Below, in pieces: positions 36,891 to 49,005 of a stretch of 63,436 nt of DNA. Position numbers and translations under genes: made by a program. The first letter of the stretch is position 1. Each line of letters starts with the position of its first letter. The DNA comes from Acidobacteriota bacterium (GTDB lineage: Bacteria; Acidobacteriota; UBA6911). The stretch covers positions 1-63,436 of the forward strand of contig JAISUT010000057.1 in the NCBI GenBank assembly GCA_031271905.1, read 5' to 3'. The notes beneath the pieces are model-generated. The model saw only the letters and a list, made by a program, of their open reading frames with translations. It was not told the DNA's origin and did no database searches.

Positions 36891-38207
36891 ATGCCTGAGA
36901 AGAAATCCGCACCTAACGCCAAACTTCCCACCAAGCGTTCCGCAGGGCTTTTCGCCCGCGCCCTCAAGCGCATCCCCGGCGGCGTCAACAGCCCCGTGCG
37001 CGCCTTCCGCAGCGTCGGCGGCACACCCCGCTTCATCCAGTCGGGCAAGGGGTGCCGCGTCACCGACGTGGACGGCAACGCCTACATCGACTACGTCGGT
37101 TCGTGGGGGCCGCTGATCCTCGGGCATTGCCCCGCGCCGGTGCGCGCGGCGCTGCGCCGCCAGATCGAACTGGGCACGAGCTACGGCGCATCGACGGAGA
37201 ACGAGGTCGTCCTGGCGGAGATGGTCGCCTCGGCGGTCCCGTCCATCGACAAGGTGCGCCTGGTGAACTCCGGCACGGAGGCCACCATGAGCGCAGTGCG
37301 CTTGGCGCGCGCCTTCACGGGCCGCAACAAGGTCGTCAAGTTCGACGGCTGCTACCACGGGCATGTGGACAGCCTGCTGGTCAAGGCGGGCTCCGGCGTC
37401 GCCACCCTGGGCTTGCCCGACAGCCCGGGCCTGGCCGCCGACTGCGCCGCCACGCTCTCCATCCCCTACAACGACGAAGCCGCGCTGCAACAGGTCTTCG
37501 AGATGAACAAAGGCGAGATCGCCGCCGTCATCGTGGAGCCGGTGCCGGGCAACATGGGCGCGGTCTTGCCCGCCAAAGGGTATTTGAAGGCCCTGCGCGA
37601 GGTCACGCGGGACCAGGGGGCGTTGCTGATCTTCGATGAGGTGATCACCGGCTTCCGGCTTTCCTACGGCGGGGCGCAGAAGCTTTTCGGGGTGAAGCCC
37701 GACCTGACCTGCCTCGGGAAGGTGATCGGCGGGGGCTTGCCGGTCGGCGCCTACGGCGGCCGCCGGGACATCATGCAGATGGTCGCTCCGGAAGGCCCGG
37801 TCTACCAGGCGGGGACGCTTTCGGGCAACCCCCTGGCGGTCGCGGCCGGCATCGCCGCGCTCACGGCGCTGGCGAAGCCCGACGTGTACCGGCGCCTCGG
37901 GGAGATGACGGCGCTCGTGGTGGAGGGGTTGAGGAAAGCCGCCGCCGACGCGGGGGTGGACGTCGTCGTCAACACCCTCGGCTCGATGTTCACGGTGTTT
38001 TTCACGGCGACGCCGGTCACCGACTTCCAGTCGGCGAAGACCTGCGACACGGCGCGCTACGCGAGGTTCTTCCATGCGCTGCTCGACCGGGGGGTCTATT
38101 TCCCCCCGTCGCAGTTCGAGACCTGCTTCCTCTCGCTGGCGCACACCAAAGGCGACATCCGGGCGACGCTCGCCGCCGCGCGCGAGGCTTTCGCCGCCGC
38201 GAAGTGA
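36891..38207 (+). CDS. hemL: glutamate-1-semialdehyde 2,1-aminomutase
   Basis: 438 residues from ATG 36891. PLP-dependent class III aminotransferase fold: [38 protein letters not shown], the PLP lysine in [16 protein letters not shown] and [13 protein letters not shown]. It makes 5-aminolevulinate from glutamate-1-semialdehyde (C5 pathway). The expected partners hemA and gltX are not in this window. No strong Shine-Dalgarno is visible. Confidence 0.96.
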   Translation: MPEKKSAPNAKLPTKRSAGLFARALKRIPGGVNSPVRAFRSVGGTPRFIQSGKGCRVTDVDGNAYIDYVGSWGPLILGHCPAPVRAALRRQIELGTSYGASTENEVVLAEMVASAVPSIDKVRLVNSGTEATMSAVRLARAFTGRNKVVKFDGCYHGHVDSLLVKAGSGVATLGLPDSPGLAADCAATLSIPYNDEAALQQVFEMNKGEIAAVIVEPVPGNMGAVLPAKGYLKALREVTRDQGALLIFDEVITGFRLSYGGAQKLFGVKPDLTCLGKVIGGGLPVGAYGGRRDIMQMVAPEGPVYQAGTLSGNPLAVAAGIAALTALAKPDVYRRLGEMTALVVEGLRKAAADAGVDVVVNTLGSMFTVFFTATPVTDFQSAKTCDTARYARFFHALLDRGVYFPPSQFETCFLSLAHTKGDIRATLAAAREAFAAAK

Positions 38208-38213
38208 GGCGGG

Positions 38214-38585
38214 TCACTTCTTTTTCATGATGTCCCCGAGGTTGGCGAAGGGGTTGTAGGTGGACATGCTGGCCGCCGCCTCGCCCCTCGCCGTCGGGCC
38301 TTCCGACCAGTCCGCCGCCAGGTTGCGCGAATGCTCGTTCTCGTGGCAGTAGACGCACAGCAGCTCCCAGTTGCTGCCGTCGGGCGGGTTGTTGTCGTGG
38401 TCGTGGTCCTTGTGGTGCACCGTCAACTCGCGCAAACGCCTCCCCTCGAACTCCCGGCCGCAGTGGCCGCAGACCGGCGGGAAGAGTTTCAACGCCTGCT
38501 CGCGGTATCCCTTCATCCGCTCGTCGCGCTCGCGGCGCAACCCCGCCATGAACTTCTGGTCGCCCTCCGAATAATTCGACGGCAT
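38214..38585 (-). CDS. HNH nuclease, YajD-like
   Basis: 123 residues. CGHCGREFEGRRL and CVYCHENEH form the zinc-binding cysteine pairs around the HNH core LTVHHKDHDHDNNPPDGSNW. YajD-family proteins of this length are stand-alone HNH nucleases of uncertain role. Convergent with hemL (stops 6 bp apart). Confidence 0.85.
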   Translation of the reverse strand: MPSNYSEGDQKFMAGLRRERDERMKGYREQALKLFPPVCGHCGREFEGRRLRELTVHHKDHDHDNNPPDGSNWELLCVYCHENEHSRNLAADWSEGPTARGEAAASMSTYNPFANLGDIMKKK

Positions 38586-38679
38586 AACTCATGTCCCTCC
38601 CTGACACGTCCGATTATACACGGGGGAACCTCCCACGGGTGCCTGGAAAAGAGTAGGGGCGCGGCGCGCCGCGATGGTC

Positions 38680-38685
38680 TATAAT
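38680..38685 (+). promoter_or_regulatory. TATAAT -10 box upstream of hom
   Basis: A perfect TATAAT 25 bp before the hom start codon, in an otherwise GC-rich intergenic region. No good -35 is visible at 16-18 bp. Confidence 0.35.
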
Positions 38686-38710
38686 TACCGGTTTTGATGT
38701 CGAGGTGGAG

Positions 38711-41706
<2,996 letters not shown>

Positions 41707-41767
41707 CGGCGCCACATCGCGCCCCACGCCTGTGCAGACGAACCTTTGCCCCGCCTCCAGTTGCGAA

Positions 41768-42472
41768 TCAGACGTCCTTATCGGTGGAAGCGCAAACCTC
41801 GCCCAAGACGCACCGGTCGCAGAGCGGCTTGCGGGCGTTGCAGGTGCGCCGTCCGTGCAGGATCATCTGGTGCGAGAAGGCTATCCAGCGCTCGCGCGGC
41901 ACGATCGCCATGAGGTCGCGCTCGATGGCTTCGGGCTTGTCCTCCACGGTCAGCCCCAGCCGCCGCGACAACCGGATGACATGCGTGTCCACGACGATCC
42001 CCTCCGCCTTGCCGTAGGCGACCCCTAGCACCACGTTGGCGGTCTTGCGCGCCACGCCCGGCAGCGACAGCAGCCCTTCCATCGTGTCCGGGACATTGCC
42101 GCCGAACTTCTCCAGCATCGTCCGGCACGCGCCCTGGATGTTCTTCGCCTTGTTGCGGTAGAACCCGGTCGAATGGATGTCCTCCTCCAAGACCTCCTGC
42201 GCGACCGCAAGGTAGTCCCCCGGCTTCCGGTATTTGCGGAACAGCCCCGGGGTCACCTTGTTCACCCGCTCGTCGGTGCATTGCGCGGAGAGGATGGTCG
42301 CCACCAGCAGCTCCAAGGGGTTGCCGTGCGCCAGCTCGCACTCCGGTTCGGGGAACTCCTGGTCGAGCCCGCGCAATATGGCGCGCAACCGTCCCCGCCC
42401 GTCTTTTCCCGTGGCGCGACCTGCGGCATTTTCCGCCGCCGCGCCGGTCGAGTCGTTCGCTTTTTTCACCAT
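41768..42472 (-). CDS. nth: endonuclease III
   Basis: 234 residues. Helix-hairpin-helix with catalytic lysine LPGVARKTANVVLG, catalytic Asp in VDTHVIRLSRRLGL, and a C-terminal [4Fe-4S] cluster CNARKPLCDRCVLGEVC (Cx6Cx2Cx5C). It removes oxidised pyrimidines (glycosylase/AP lyase). There is an extra N-terminal Ala/Gly-rich 25 residues. Convergent with thiC. Confidence 0.96.
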   Translation of the reverse strand: MVKKANDSTGAAAENAAGRATGKDGRGRLRAILRGLDQEFPEPECELAHGNPLELLVATILSAQCTDERVNKVTPGLFRKYRKPGDYLAVAQEVLEEDIHSTGFYRNKAKNIQGACRTMLEKFGGNVPDTMEGLLSLPGVARKTANVVLGVAYGKAEGIVVDTHVIRLSRRLGLTVEDKPEAIERDLMAIVPRERWIAFSHQMILHGRRTCNARKPLCDRCVLGEVCASTDKDV

Positions 42473-42669
42473 GCCGACATTATAGGCGTTCGACGGCCGG
42501 TTGTCAGTCTCCCGCAGGCAGGAAACCGGCGACCGGTCGCCGCGACGACAGGACGGGCGCCGCCTGCCCGGGACCAGCCGGATGCGCCGGGAAGCGGCCC
42601 CAGGCGCAGCCCGCGCCCGCCCTGCATTTTCAAGGCGCGATTCGCCGCGCCCCTAAGGCCCGCCTTGCG

Positions 42670-43002
42670 CTACACGGCCAGACGATCCTTGATTTGCTGG
42701 AACTTCTTCTCCCCGATGCCCTTGATGTTCATGATCTCTTCGATGCGGTTGAACTTGCCGGACTTGGCGCGATACTCGAGGATGCGCTTCGCCATGGCGG
42801 GGCCGATGCCGGGGATCGTCGTCAACTGTTCGGCGGTCGCCGAGTTCAAGTTGACCTTGCCCGCCTGGGCCGCGGCGGCGGGAGCGGCCTTCGCAGGCGA
42901 CGCCGCGGGGGCGTCATTCGCCTTTTGCGCCATCGCCGGGAAGGCGCCGCACAGCAGGCACAGGCACAACATCGAAACGCAAAGCATTTTTGGAAAACTC
43001 AT
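42670..43002 (-). CDS. comEA: ComEA-like helix-hairpin-helix DNA-binding protein
   Basis: 110 residues. Signal peptide (MLCVSMLCLCLLCGAFPAMA), Ala-rich linker, then one ComEA HhH domain (VNLNSATAEQLTTIPGIGPAMAKRILEYRAKSGKFNRIEEIMNIKGIG). In transformable bacteria such proteins bind incoming DNA in the periplasm. ATG 43002 has GAGGAGG six bases upstream. A bipartite promoter-like motif shared with radC lies about 90 bp upstream. No other competence gene is in the window. Confidence 0.88.
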   Translation of the reverse strand: MSFPKMLCVSMLCLCLLCGAFPAMAQKANDAPAASPAKAAPAAAAQAGKVNLNSATAEQLTTIPGIGPAMAKRILEYRAKSGKFNRIEEIMNIKGIGEKKFQQIKDRLAV

Positions 43003-43093
43003 AGGAACCTCCTCGTCCGCAAGGGACGTCGTTCCGCGACCTCCCGAAGGCCAGGGGAGGGGCGGGTTGGATTGTCGTCAACCGGCCTTCTCC

Positions 43094-43126
43094 ATATCTA
43101 ACTGTCGAGGGTCGGTTTTGGGCAAC
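43094..43126 (-). promoter_or_regulatory. bipartite promoter-like motif upstream of comEA
   Basis: On the minus strand GTTGCCC, 15 bases, CAGTTAGATAT, the same blocks and spacing as upstream of radC (8129-8161). It is the only recognisable signal in the 327-bp gap 43003-43329, whose remainder (poly-T tracts at 43137-43160) looks like AT-rich promoter DNA. Confidence 0.45.
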
Positions 43127-43329
43127 AATTTCCGCATTTTTCTTCGATTTTTTATTTTTCGCCAGGGGCTTGGCTTGCGCCGGGGGACACGCACCCCCCC
43201 GGGCGACTTTCGGTTTCCAGCGGTTGGCGCGTGGCGTCTTGCGGGATGCGCCGCAAAGCGTCCTCGGGATGTCGGCGGCCCGCCCTCGCATCCCAAGGCG
43301 CTTCGCGGCGCGAACGGCTTCTCGGCCGC

Positions 43330-43674
43330 TTAGTTGATGGCGGCGGTGCCGGTCTCCTTCGTGCGGATGCGCATCACGCTGCGCATGTCGTAACTGAAGA
43401 TCTTGCCGTCCCCCACGTTGCCGGTGTATGCCGACTCCTGGATGGCTTGGATGGTCTTCCGCTCCCATTCCTCGGTGGAGACCACGATCTCGAACTTCAC
43501 CTTGGGGCGCAGGGCGAAATCCACTTCTTGCCCGCGGATCATCTCGGTGTAGCCCTTCTGCACGCCGCAGCCCATCACCTGGAAGACGGTGATGCCGGTG
43601 ACTTCGATCTTGTTCAGCGCTTCCTTGACGTCCTCGAGCTTCTCCTCGCGGACGATGGCTTCTATCTTTATCAT
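43330..43674 (-). CDS. glnB: P-II nitrogen regulatory protein (GlnB/GlnK type)
   Basis: 114 residues with the P-II trimer fold: IEAIVREEKLEDVKEAL, GCGVQKGYTEMIRGQEV (T-loop) and TGNVGDGKIFSYDM (PROSITE C-terminal signature). Residue 51 is Val where uridylylated P-II proteins have Tyr51 (RGxEY), so control by GlnD uridylylation is unlikely; ATP/ADP and 2-oxoglutarate binding should remain. It is 25 bp downstream of amt and presumably gates the transporter. Confidence 0.93.
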   Translation of the reverse strand: MIKIEAIVREEKLEDVKEALNKIEVTGITVFQVMGCGVQKGYTEMIRGQEVDFALRPKVKFEIVVSTEEWERKTIQAIQESAYTGNVGDGKIFSYDMRSVMRIRTKETGTAAIN

Positions 43675-43699
43675 GCTTCCTGCTCTCCTTTCGCGAGGG

Positions 43700-44959
43700 T
43701 TAGTCCAAGCCCATGTAGGACGGGTAGGCGTTCTCGCCGTGCTCGGAGAGGTCCAGACCCATCAGTTCGTTCTTCTTCGTGACGCGCAGCGGCGTGAACA
43801 GCTTGACGATGCCGGCGCAAACCAAAGAACCTATCGCCGCGACCGCGATGCTGGTCAGGATGGCGACGGCCTGCTTGCCCAAGAGGCCGGGATTGCCGTA
43901 GAACAACCCGTCGGTGCCGCCGACCGCCGCTTGCGCGAACAGGCCGGTCATCAGGCCGCCGAAGATGCCGCCGATGCCGTGGCAGCCGAAGGCGTCCAGC
44001 GCGTCGTCCAGCTTGAGCTTCCTCTTGACCAGCACGATGCCGAAGTAGCAGACCGGGCTGACCAGCGCGCCGATGACGAACGCCGCCCAGACCGGCACGA
44101 AGCCCGCCCCCGGGGTGATGCCGACCAGACCAGCGACCGCGCCGGTCGATGCCCCGATGAGGGTGGGCTTCTTGCCGACGAAGCTGTCGATCAGCATCCA
44201 GGACAGGAGCGCCGTCGCCGCCGAGACCGCCGTGGTCATGAAGGCGTGCGCCGCCTGGCCGTTGGCGGCCAAGGCGCTGCCGGCGTTGAACCCGAACCAG
44301 CCGAGCCACAGGAGCCCCATGCCCAGCATGACGAAGGGGATGTTGTGCGTCCGGTAGGACTGCGTCTCATAGCCGTGCCTCTTGCCCAGGAGCAGGCACA
44401 GCACCAGCCCGGAGACGCCGGAGGCGATATGCACCACGTTGCCGCCCGCGAAATCGAGCGAGCCCAAGTGATCTGCGCCCAGGATGCCGTTGTTGCCCCA
44501 GACCATGTGCGCCATCGGGTAGTAGACCACGATCGACCACAAGGCGATGAAAAAGAAAAGCGCCTTGAACTTCATCCGCCCTGAAAGCGAGCCGGTGATG
44601 ATCGCCGGCGTGATGATGGCGAACATCATCTGGAAGGCGCAGAAGGCGAACGCCGGGATGGGCTGGTCTTTCAAACCGTTGAAGTCGAGCGTGTCGCCCG
44701 CGATGCCCGTCAGGCCGAGATGGTTGAAGCCGCCGATGAAAAGCCCGCCCTTGTCCGCGGCGTCGCCGCCGAAGGACATCGTGTAGCCGACGAGCGCCCA
44801 GAGGACCATGCCCAGCCCCATGATGAACACCGAGTTCATCATGTTGCTGACCACGTTCTTGCGCCTGCCCAAGCCCCCGTAGAAGAAGCCGAGCCCCGGT
44901 GTCATGATGAACACCAACGCCGCACAGATGATGATGAACGCTGTGCTGCCTGAATCCAT
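43700..44959 (-). CDS. amt: ammonium transporter
   Basis: 419 residues from ATG 44959; the frame is open further upstream but the extension is not protein-like. Amt/Rh fold with about 11 membrane helices: MTPGLGFFYGGLGRRKNV, DFAGGNVVHIASGVSGLVLCLLLG (the Amt signature region) and GCHGIGGIFGGLMTGLFA. It conducts NH4+/NH3 across the inner membrane. It forms an operon with glnB. The upstream 372 bp hold an AT-rich promoter region (about 45160-45290). Confidence 0.95.
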   Translation of the reverse strand: MDSGSTAFIIICAALVFIMTPGLGFFYGGLGRRKNVVSNMMNSVFIMGLGMVLWALVGYTMSFGGDAADKGGLFIGGFNHLGLTGIAGDTLDFNGLKDQPIPAFAFCAFQMMFAIITPAIITGSLSGRMKFKALFFFIALWSIVVYYPMAHMVWGNNGILGADHLGSLDFAGGNVVHIASGVSGLVLCLLLGKRHGYETQSYRTHNIPFVMLGMGLLWLGWFGFNAGSALAANGQAAHAFMTTAVSAATALLSWMLIDSFVGKKPTLIGASTGAVAGLVGITPGAGFVPVWAAFVIGALVSPVCYFGIVLVKRKLKLDDALDAFGCHGIGGIFGGLMTGLFAQAAVGGTDGLFYGNPGLLGKQAVAILTSIAVAAIGSLVCAGIVKLFTPLRVTKKNELMGLDLSEHGENAYPSYMGLD

Positions 44960-45331
44960 AACCTCTATCCCCCAAAAATGGTCACGCTGTAAACCCTGCG
45001 CCGCGCCATGCCGCGTGAAGACCGCGCCGCGCCACCGGCGCCCCCTCTCCGCCCTGCGTCGGAGTGGGGCGTCCCGGTTCGGTCGCTCTCTCGTCCGGCG
45101 CGAAAACCCCCTTTTCACGCCTGCAAGCTCTTATGCACGTTGCGAACCGAAAACCAACCGGAGGGGATATTTTTTTATCGTTCCGTTAATTGGTGGAAAT
45201 AAAATTACTTGTGGATTTGATCGTTGCGCGCGGGCAAGGGGCGGTTACGGAAAAATGCAACAATAGTGTGCTGATATATCAGATATGCGACATAATCGTA
45301 ATCCCGAGCGTCCCGCCCGGGGCGCCGCGCC
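44960..45331 (-). promoter_or_regulatory. amt upstream region
   Basis: A 372-bp gap between pepD (ends 45332) and amt. The part nearest amt is GC-rich. From about 45160 to 45290 the DNA is AT-rich with T/A tracts, the likely promoter. A 12-bp palindrome CTGATATATCAG is at 45271-45282. I looked for a sigma-54 -24/-12 site, as is usual for nitrogen genes, and found none convincing. Confidence 0.35.
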
Positions 45332-46786
45332 TTACAGGCGTCTGAGGATTTCCAGCAAGAAGTCCCAGAAACGCCCCACCGTGCCGATGTGGAGCTTTTC
45401 GTCGGGGGAATGCACCCCGGTCATGGTGGGGCCGAAGGAGATCATGTCCATGCCGGGGATCTTCTCGCCGATGACGCCGCATTCCAACCCGGCGTGGACG
45501 GCGGTCACCTCCGGATCCCTGCCGGAGAGGTCTCGCCAAGCGGAGCGGGCGACCTTCAAGACCTCCGAACCCATGTTCGGCTTCCAGCCGGGGTATGCCG
45601 ACGAGCTTTCCACCGTCGCGCCCCCCAGCGCGAGAACCGCTTCGACGGAGTCGGCGACCTCGCGCAACGCCGAATCGACGGAGCTGCGTTGGAAGGTCAC
45701 GACGTTCAACCCATCCTTCCGCGTCTTGGCGACGGCGAGGTTGGTGGAGGTCTCGACCAGGCCCGGGATGTCGTCGCTCATCCGCACCACGCCGTGTGGC
45801 AACGCCGCGAGGACTTGGAGCATCCGCCGCTGGTCGCCCTCCCGCAGGATCCGCCGCGCGACCTCGTCGGTGGCGGGTTCCAGCGCGATGGCGACGCCGG
45901 GGTCCGCCACCGCCAACTCCCCCTTGACGGCGGCGTCCAGGCGCCCCACCGCCCGCCCGGCCTCGCCCATCGCCTGCCGCGGCAACCAGAGCACCGTCCG
46001 GCATTCGCGGGGGATGGCGTTGTGCTTGTCGCCCCCGTCGATGTCGGCGAGCCGCGCCCCGAAGGGTGCCAGCGCCCGCAACGCCCGCGCCATGACCTTG
46101 ATGGCGTTGCCACGCCCCTTGTCGATGTCCATGCCGGAATGGCCGCCCTTCAAGCCGGACACCTTGACGGCGACGGCGGCGCAGTCCCCGGAGGCGTCCT
46201 CCCACCGCAGCCGCCACGTCCCTGCCGTGTCCTGCCCCCCGGCGCAGCCGACGAACAACACCCCCTCCTCCTCGGAATCGAGGTTGAGCAGGGTGCGCCC
46301 CCGCAACAGGTCGGGGGCGAGGCTGGACGCGCCCCGTAGGCTGGTCTCCTCCTCGACGGTGAACAGCAGCTCCAGCGGACCGTGCCCTATCGAGCGGTCT
46401 TCCATCACGGCGAGGTTGGTCGCCACGGCGATGCCGTTGTCCGCGCCCAGCGTGGTGCCGTCGGCGGCGAGGATGTCGCCTTGGCGCACCAGCCTGATCG
46501 GGTCGGTCGCGAAGTCGTGCGCCGTGCCGTCGTTCTTCTCGCAAACCATGTCGAGGTGGCCTTGCAGGACGACCGGACGGCGCCCCTCCCTCCCCTTGGA
46601 GGCGGGCTTGCGCACCAGGACGTTGCCAGCCGCGTCGGTTTGGGCTTCGAGACCGAGCCCTCGCGCGACGTCCATCACATAACGCGCGACGGCCGCCTCG
46701 TTTTTCGAGCCGCGCGGGATGCGCGAGATCGCAGCGAAATATTTCCAGACCGGTTCCGGCCTCAAACCCGCGATGGCGTCAGACAT
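45332..46786 (-). CDS. pepD: aminoacyl-histidine dipeptidase (cytosolic non-specific dipeptidase)
   Basis: 484 residues from ATG 46786 with GAGGAG upstream. M20 family: QGHLDMVCEKN, TTLGADNGIAVA, LFTVEEETSLRGA, SGLKGGHSGMDI, HAGLECGVIGEK and TGVHSPDEKLHI, carrying the dizinc ligands and the lid domain typical of PepD. It hydrolyses X-His and other dipeptides in the cytoplasm. The gene is monocistronic. Confidence 0.94.
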   Translation of the reverse strand: MSDAIAGLRPEPVWKYFAAISRIPRGSKNEAAVARYVMDVARGLGLEAQTDAAGNVLVRKPASKGREGRRPVVLQGHLDMVCEKNDGTAHDFATDPIRLVRQGDILAADGTTLGADNGIAVATNLAVMEDRSIGHGPLELLFTVEEETSLRGASSLAPDLLRGRTLLNLDSEEEGVLFVGCAGGQDTAGTWRLRWEDASGDCAAVAVKVSGLKGGHSGMDIDKGRGNAIKVMARALRALAPFGARLADIDGGDKHNAIPRECRTVLWLPRQAMGEAGRAVGRLDAAVKGELAVADPGVAIALEPATDEVARRILREGDQRRMLQVLAALPHGVVRMSDDIPGLVETSTNLAVAKTRKDGLNVVTFQRSSVDSALREVADSVEAVLALGGATVESSSAYPGWKPNMGSEVLKVARSAWRDLSGRDPEVTAVHAGLECGVIGEKIPGMDMISFGPTMTGVHSPDEKLHIGTVGRFWDFLLEILRRL

Positions 46787-46910
46787 GGGAAAGCTCCTCG
46801 TTGGTTTCGTCGATTGCGTCGGGCGGGACGCTCCCTCCGCCGCCCATCGGCCCAACCTTCAGCCGACGGCATCCTCCATCCTACGGAATTCCGCGCCAAA
46901 ATCAACTTCT

Positions 46911-46942
46911 GTGTTGCGGGTGTTGCGGGTGGGTGTTGCGGA
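46911..46942. repeat. short tandem repeat upstream of the tannase-family gene
   Basis: TGTTGCGGG occurs twice in tandem, followed by a third partial copy (TGGGTGTTGCGG), about 145 bp before the gene start at 47084. It could be slippage-prone. Confidence 0.4.
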
Positions 46943-47083
46943 TTCCGGGCGGGTTCCGGGTCACAGCGCTTTGAAAGCGACCTGTTTTGAAAAGTTGTGC
47001 TACAGTGATAGCGTTTTCAGGGTGCTTCGGAACCTTTGGGCGGCCATCGACCGAACGCGCCGGCAAGGAGAAGGAGATCGATC

Positions 47084-48664
47084 ATGCGACGTCATATGGC
47101 GTGTTTGGTTGCGTTGGCGGCCTTGGGCTGCATGCTTGGAACTACACCTGCGGCGGCGGCTTCCTGTGAAAGCCTCGCCGCGCTCGCCCTGCCGGACGGC
47201 AAGGTCACATCGGCGGAGGTCGTCGCCGCGGGCGCTTTCGTCCCGCCCGGCGGGGGCGGGATGCTCACAGGCGGCCCCGGCGGGCAGGCGGTCTACAAGT
47301 CGGCGCCCGCCTTCTGCCGCGTCGCCGCCACCTTGGCGCCGACCCCCGACTCGGACATCAAGATCGAGGTCTGGCTCCCGGTCGAGAAATGGAACGGCAA
47401 GCTGGTCGGCGTCGGCAACGGCGTCTGGGCGGGCAACATCGCCTATTCGACGATGGCGGAGACGGTGGCCAAGGGATACGCGGCGGCGGCGACCGACACC
47501 GGCCATGTCGGCGACGGCATGAGCGGCGCTTTCGCGGCCGGGCATCCGGAGAAGCTGGTCGATTTCGGCCACCGCGCGGTGCATGAGATGACGGTCAACG
47601 CCAAGCGGTTCGTCGAAGCCTACTACGGCAAGAAGCAGCAGCGCTCGCTCTGGGTGAGCTGTTCCACCGGCGGGCGGCAGGGGCTGATGGAGGCCTACCG
47701 CCATCCCGGCGACTACGACGGCATCTCCTCGATGGCGCCCGCCAACCCGATGGTGGGGCTGATGGTCAGCACGATGTGGTCCGACTACGCGGCGACGCGG
47801 GCGCCGGAGCGCAAGCTCTCCATGCCGCAGTTGATGGCGGCGGGCAAGGCGTATGTCGCCGCCTGCGACGAGAAGGACGGGGTGAAGGACGGCTTGGTCG
47901 GCGCGCCGGAGCGGTGCGACTTCGACCCCGCCTCCATCCAGTGCAAGGACGGCGGCGGCGACGGCTGCCTGACGGCGGGGCAGGTCGCGGCGTTGCGCGA
48001 CATCTACGGCGCGGTGAAGAACCCGCGCACCGGCGAGAAGGTCTTCGCCGGGTTCGAGCCGGGGAGCGAGCAGCAGCTCATGATGCTGGTCATGGGCGAG
48101 GAGCCCTTCCCCGTGGCGACTTCTTATTTCAGGGATCTGGTCTTCGCCGACCCCAAGTGGGATTTCAAGTCGTTCGACTACGACACGGACGTCGAGAAGG
48201 CGCGCGCGTTCGGCAGCGACATCCTGGACGTGCCGGGCGACGGACCGGTCAAATTCCTCGAAGGGGGCGGCAAGCTTCTGCTGTCTCATGGCTGGGCCGA
48301 CGGGCTGATTCCGGCGCGCAACACCATCGACTTCTACCAGTCCTTGACCGGGGCGCTGGAGGCGAAGAAGGCGTCGGGGAAGGTGAAGGACTCCGTCGCG
48401 CTTTTCATGATCCCCGGCATGGGGCATTGCGGCGGCGGCGACGGGCCGACGGCAGTGGACATGCTTTCGGAGATCGACCGCTGGGTGGAGACGGGCAAGA
48501 AGCCGGAGCGGATCATCGCCAGCCGCGGCGCGCAACCCGGCGCACCGGGTCGGCCTCCGGCGGCCGCGACGCCGCAGACGCGGCCGCTCTGCCCTTGGCC
48601 GACGGTCGCCGCGTACAAGGGGACGGGCAGCACCGACGAAGCCGCCAACTTCGAATGCAAATGA
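47084..48664 (+). CDS. secreted tannase/feruloyl esterase family hydrolase
   Basis: 526 residues from ATG 47084 (AAGGAG upstream), with signal peptide MRRHMACLVALAALGCMLGTTPAAAA. The tannase-family alpha/beta hydrolase signature is complete: nucleophile Ser in CSTGGRQG, Asp in SHGWADGLIP and His in MGHCGGG, with the Cys pair (CS...HC) that forms the disulfide joining nucleophile and His loops. Family members cleave ferulate or gallate esters, releasing phenolics from arabinoxylan or tannins. Exported to the periplasm or outside. Confidence 0.88.
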   Translation: MRRHMACLVALAALGCMLGTTPAAAASCESLAALALPDGKVTSAEVVAAGAFVPPGGGGMLTGGPGGQAVYKSAPAFCRVAATLAPTPDSDIKIEVWLPVEKWNGKLVGVGNGVWAGNIAYSTMAETVAKGYAAAATDTGHVGDGMSGAFAAGHPEKLVDFGHRAVHEMTVNAKRFVEAYYGKKQQRSLWVSCSTGGRQGLMEAYRHPGDYDGISSMAPANPMVGLMVSTMWSDYAATRAPERKLSMPQLMAAGKAYVAACDEKDGVKDGLVGAPERCDFDPASIQCKDGGGDGCLTAGQVAALRDIYGAVKNPRTGEKVFAGFEPGSEQQLMMLVMGEEPFPVATSYFRDLVFADPKWDFKSFDYDTDVEKARAFGSDILDVPGDGPVKFLEGGGKLLLSHGWADGLIPARNTIDFYQSLTGALEAKKASGKVKDSVALFMIPGMGHCGGGDGPTAVDMLSEIDRWVETGKKPERIIASRGAQPGAPGRPPAAATPQTRPLCPWPTVAAYKGTGSTDEAANFECK

Positions 48665-48700
48665 CGGACGCTGCGGCGCCACCTTGCGCTTGCAGTCAAA

Positions 48701-48760
48701 GGGAGCCTCTAAAAGGCCAAGCGCCTCTGCCTTTTCTCGAAAAGCGGGTTCACCAAAAAC
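48701..48760 (-). mobile_element. miniature inverted-repeat element, copy D (left end only, degenerate)
   Basis: GGGAGCCTCTAAAA followed, 30 bases on, by CTCGAAAAGCGGGTTCACC. This resembles GTCGAAAAGCGGAGTTCGCC in the longer copy at 57393-57513 read on its other strand. The opposite end is missing. It lies 36 bp after the tannase-family stop. The end coordinate is approximate. Confidence 0.45.
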
Positions 48761-49005
48761 TGCGTCAAAGCGGCGGCGGGCAGGGGCGACGTCCTGCTGG
48801 TCTCGCTGCGGGAGATGCTGACCGCCGGATGACCGGGCTGGCCGGGCGGCTACAAGACGATGCCGCGCCCCATGCTATAGGATACCCATGCCATAGTATA
48901 TAGGACATATGATATGTCCATCGGGAGCGCAAAACCGACGACGCTTGCCGGAGCGCCCACCGCAACTTGGACTTGGCGGGGACGCCCGCCCGGCAAGCGA
49001 CCGCC
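48761..49005. other. intergenic debris between convergent genes
   Basis: Contains a short protein-like tail ending at TGA 48830-48832 (GRGDVLLVSLREMLTAG), possibly the end of a lost gene, and an interrupted palindrome GGACATAT-G-ATATGTCC at 48903-48919. A hairpin is annotated separately. No complete gene is seen. Confidence 0.4.
48942..48999 (-). terminator. hairpin after the AAA/PD-(D/E)XK gene
   Basis: CGCTTGCCGG and CCGGCAAGCG (10-bp perfect arms) about 38 bases apart, beginning 7 bp past the minus-strand stop at 49006. There is no U-tract, so Rho-independent action is doubtful. Confidence 0.3.

Noticed and set aside
38586-38710. TPP riboswitch before hom-thiC
   Set aside because: No CUGAGA or conserved thi-box helices found in the leader.
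44960-45331. Sigma-54 promoter for amt
   Set aside because: No GG-N10-GC pair with flanking TGGCAC/TTGCA was found on the minus strand.
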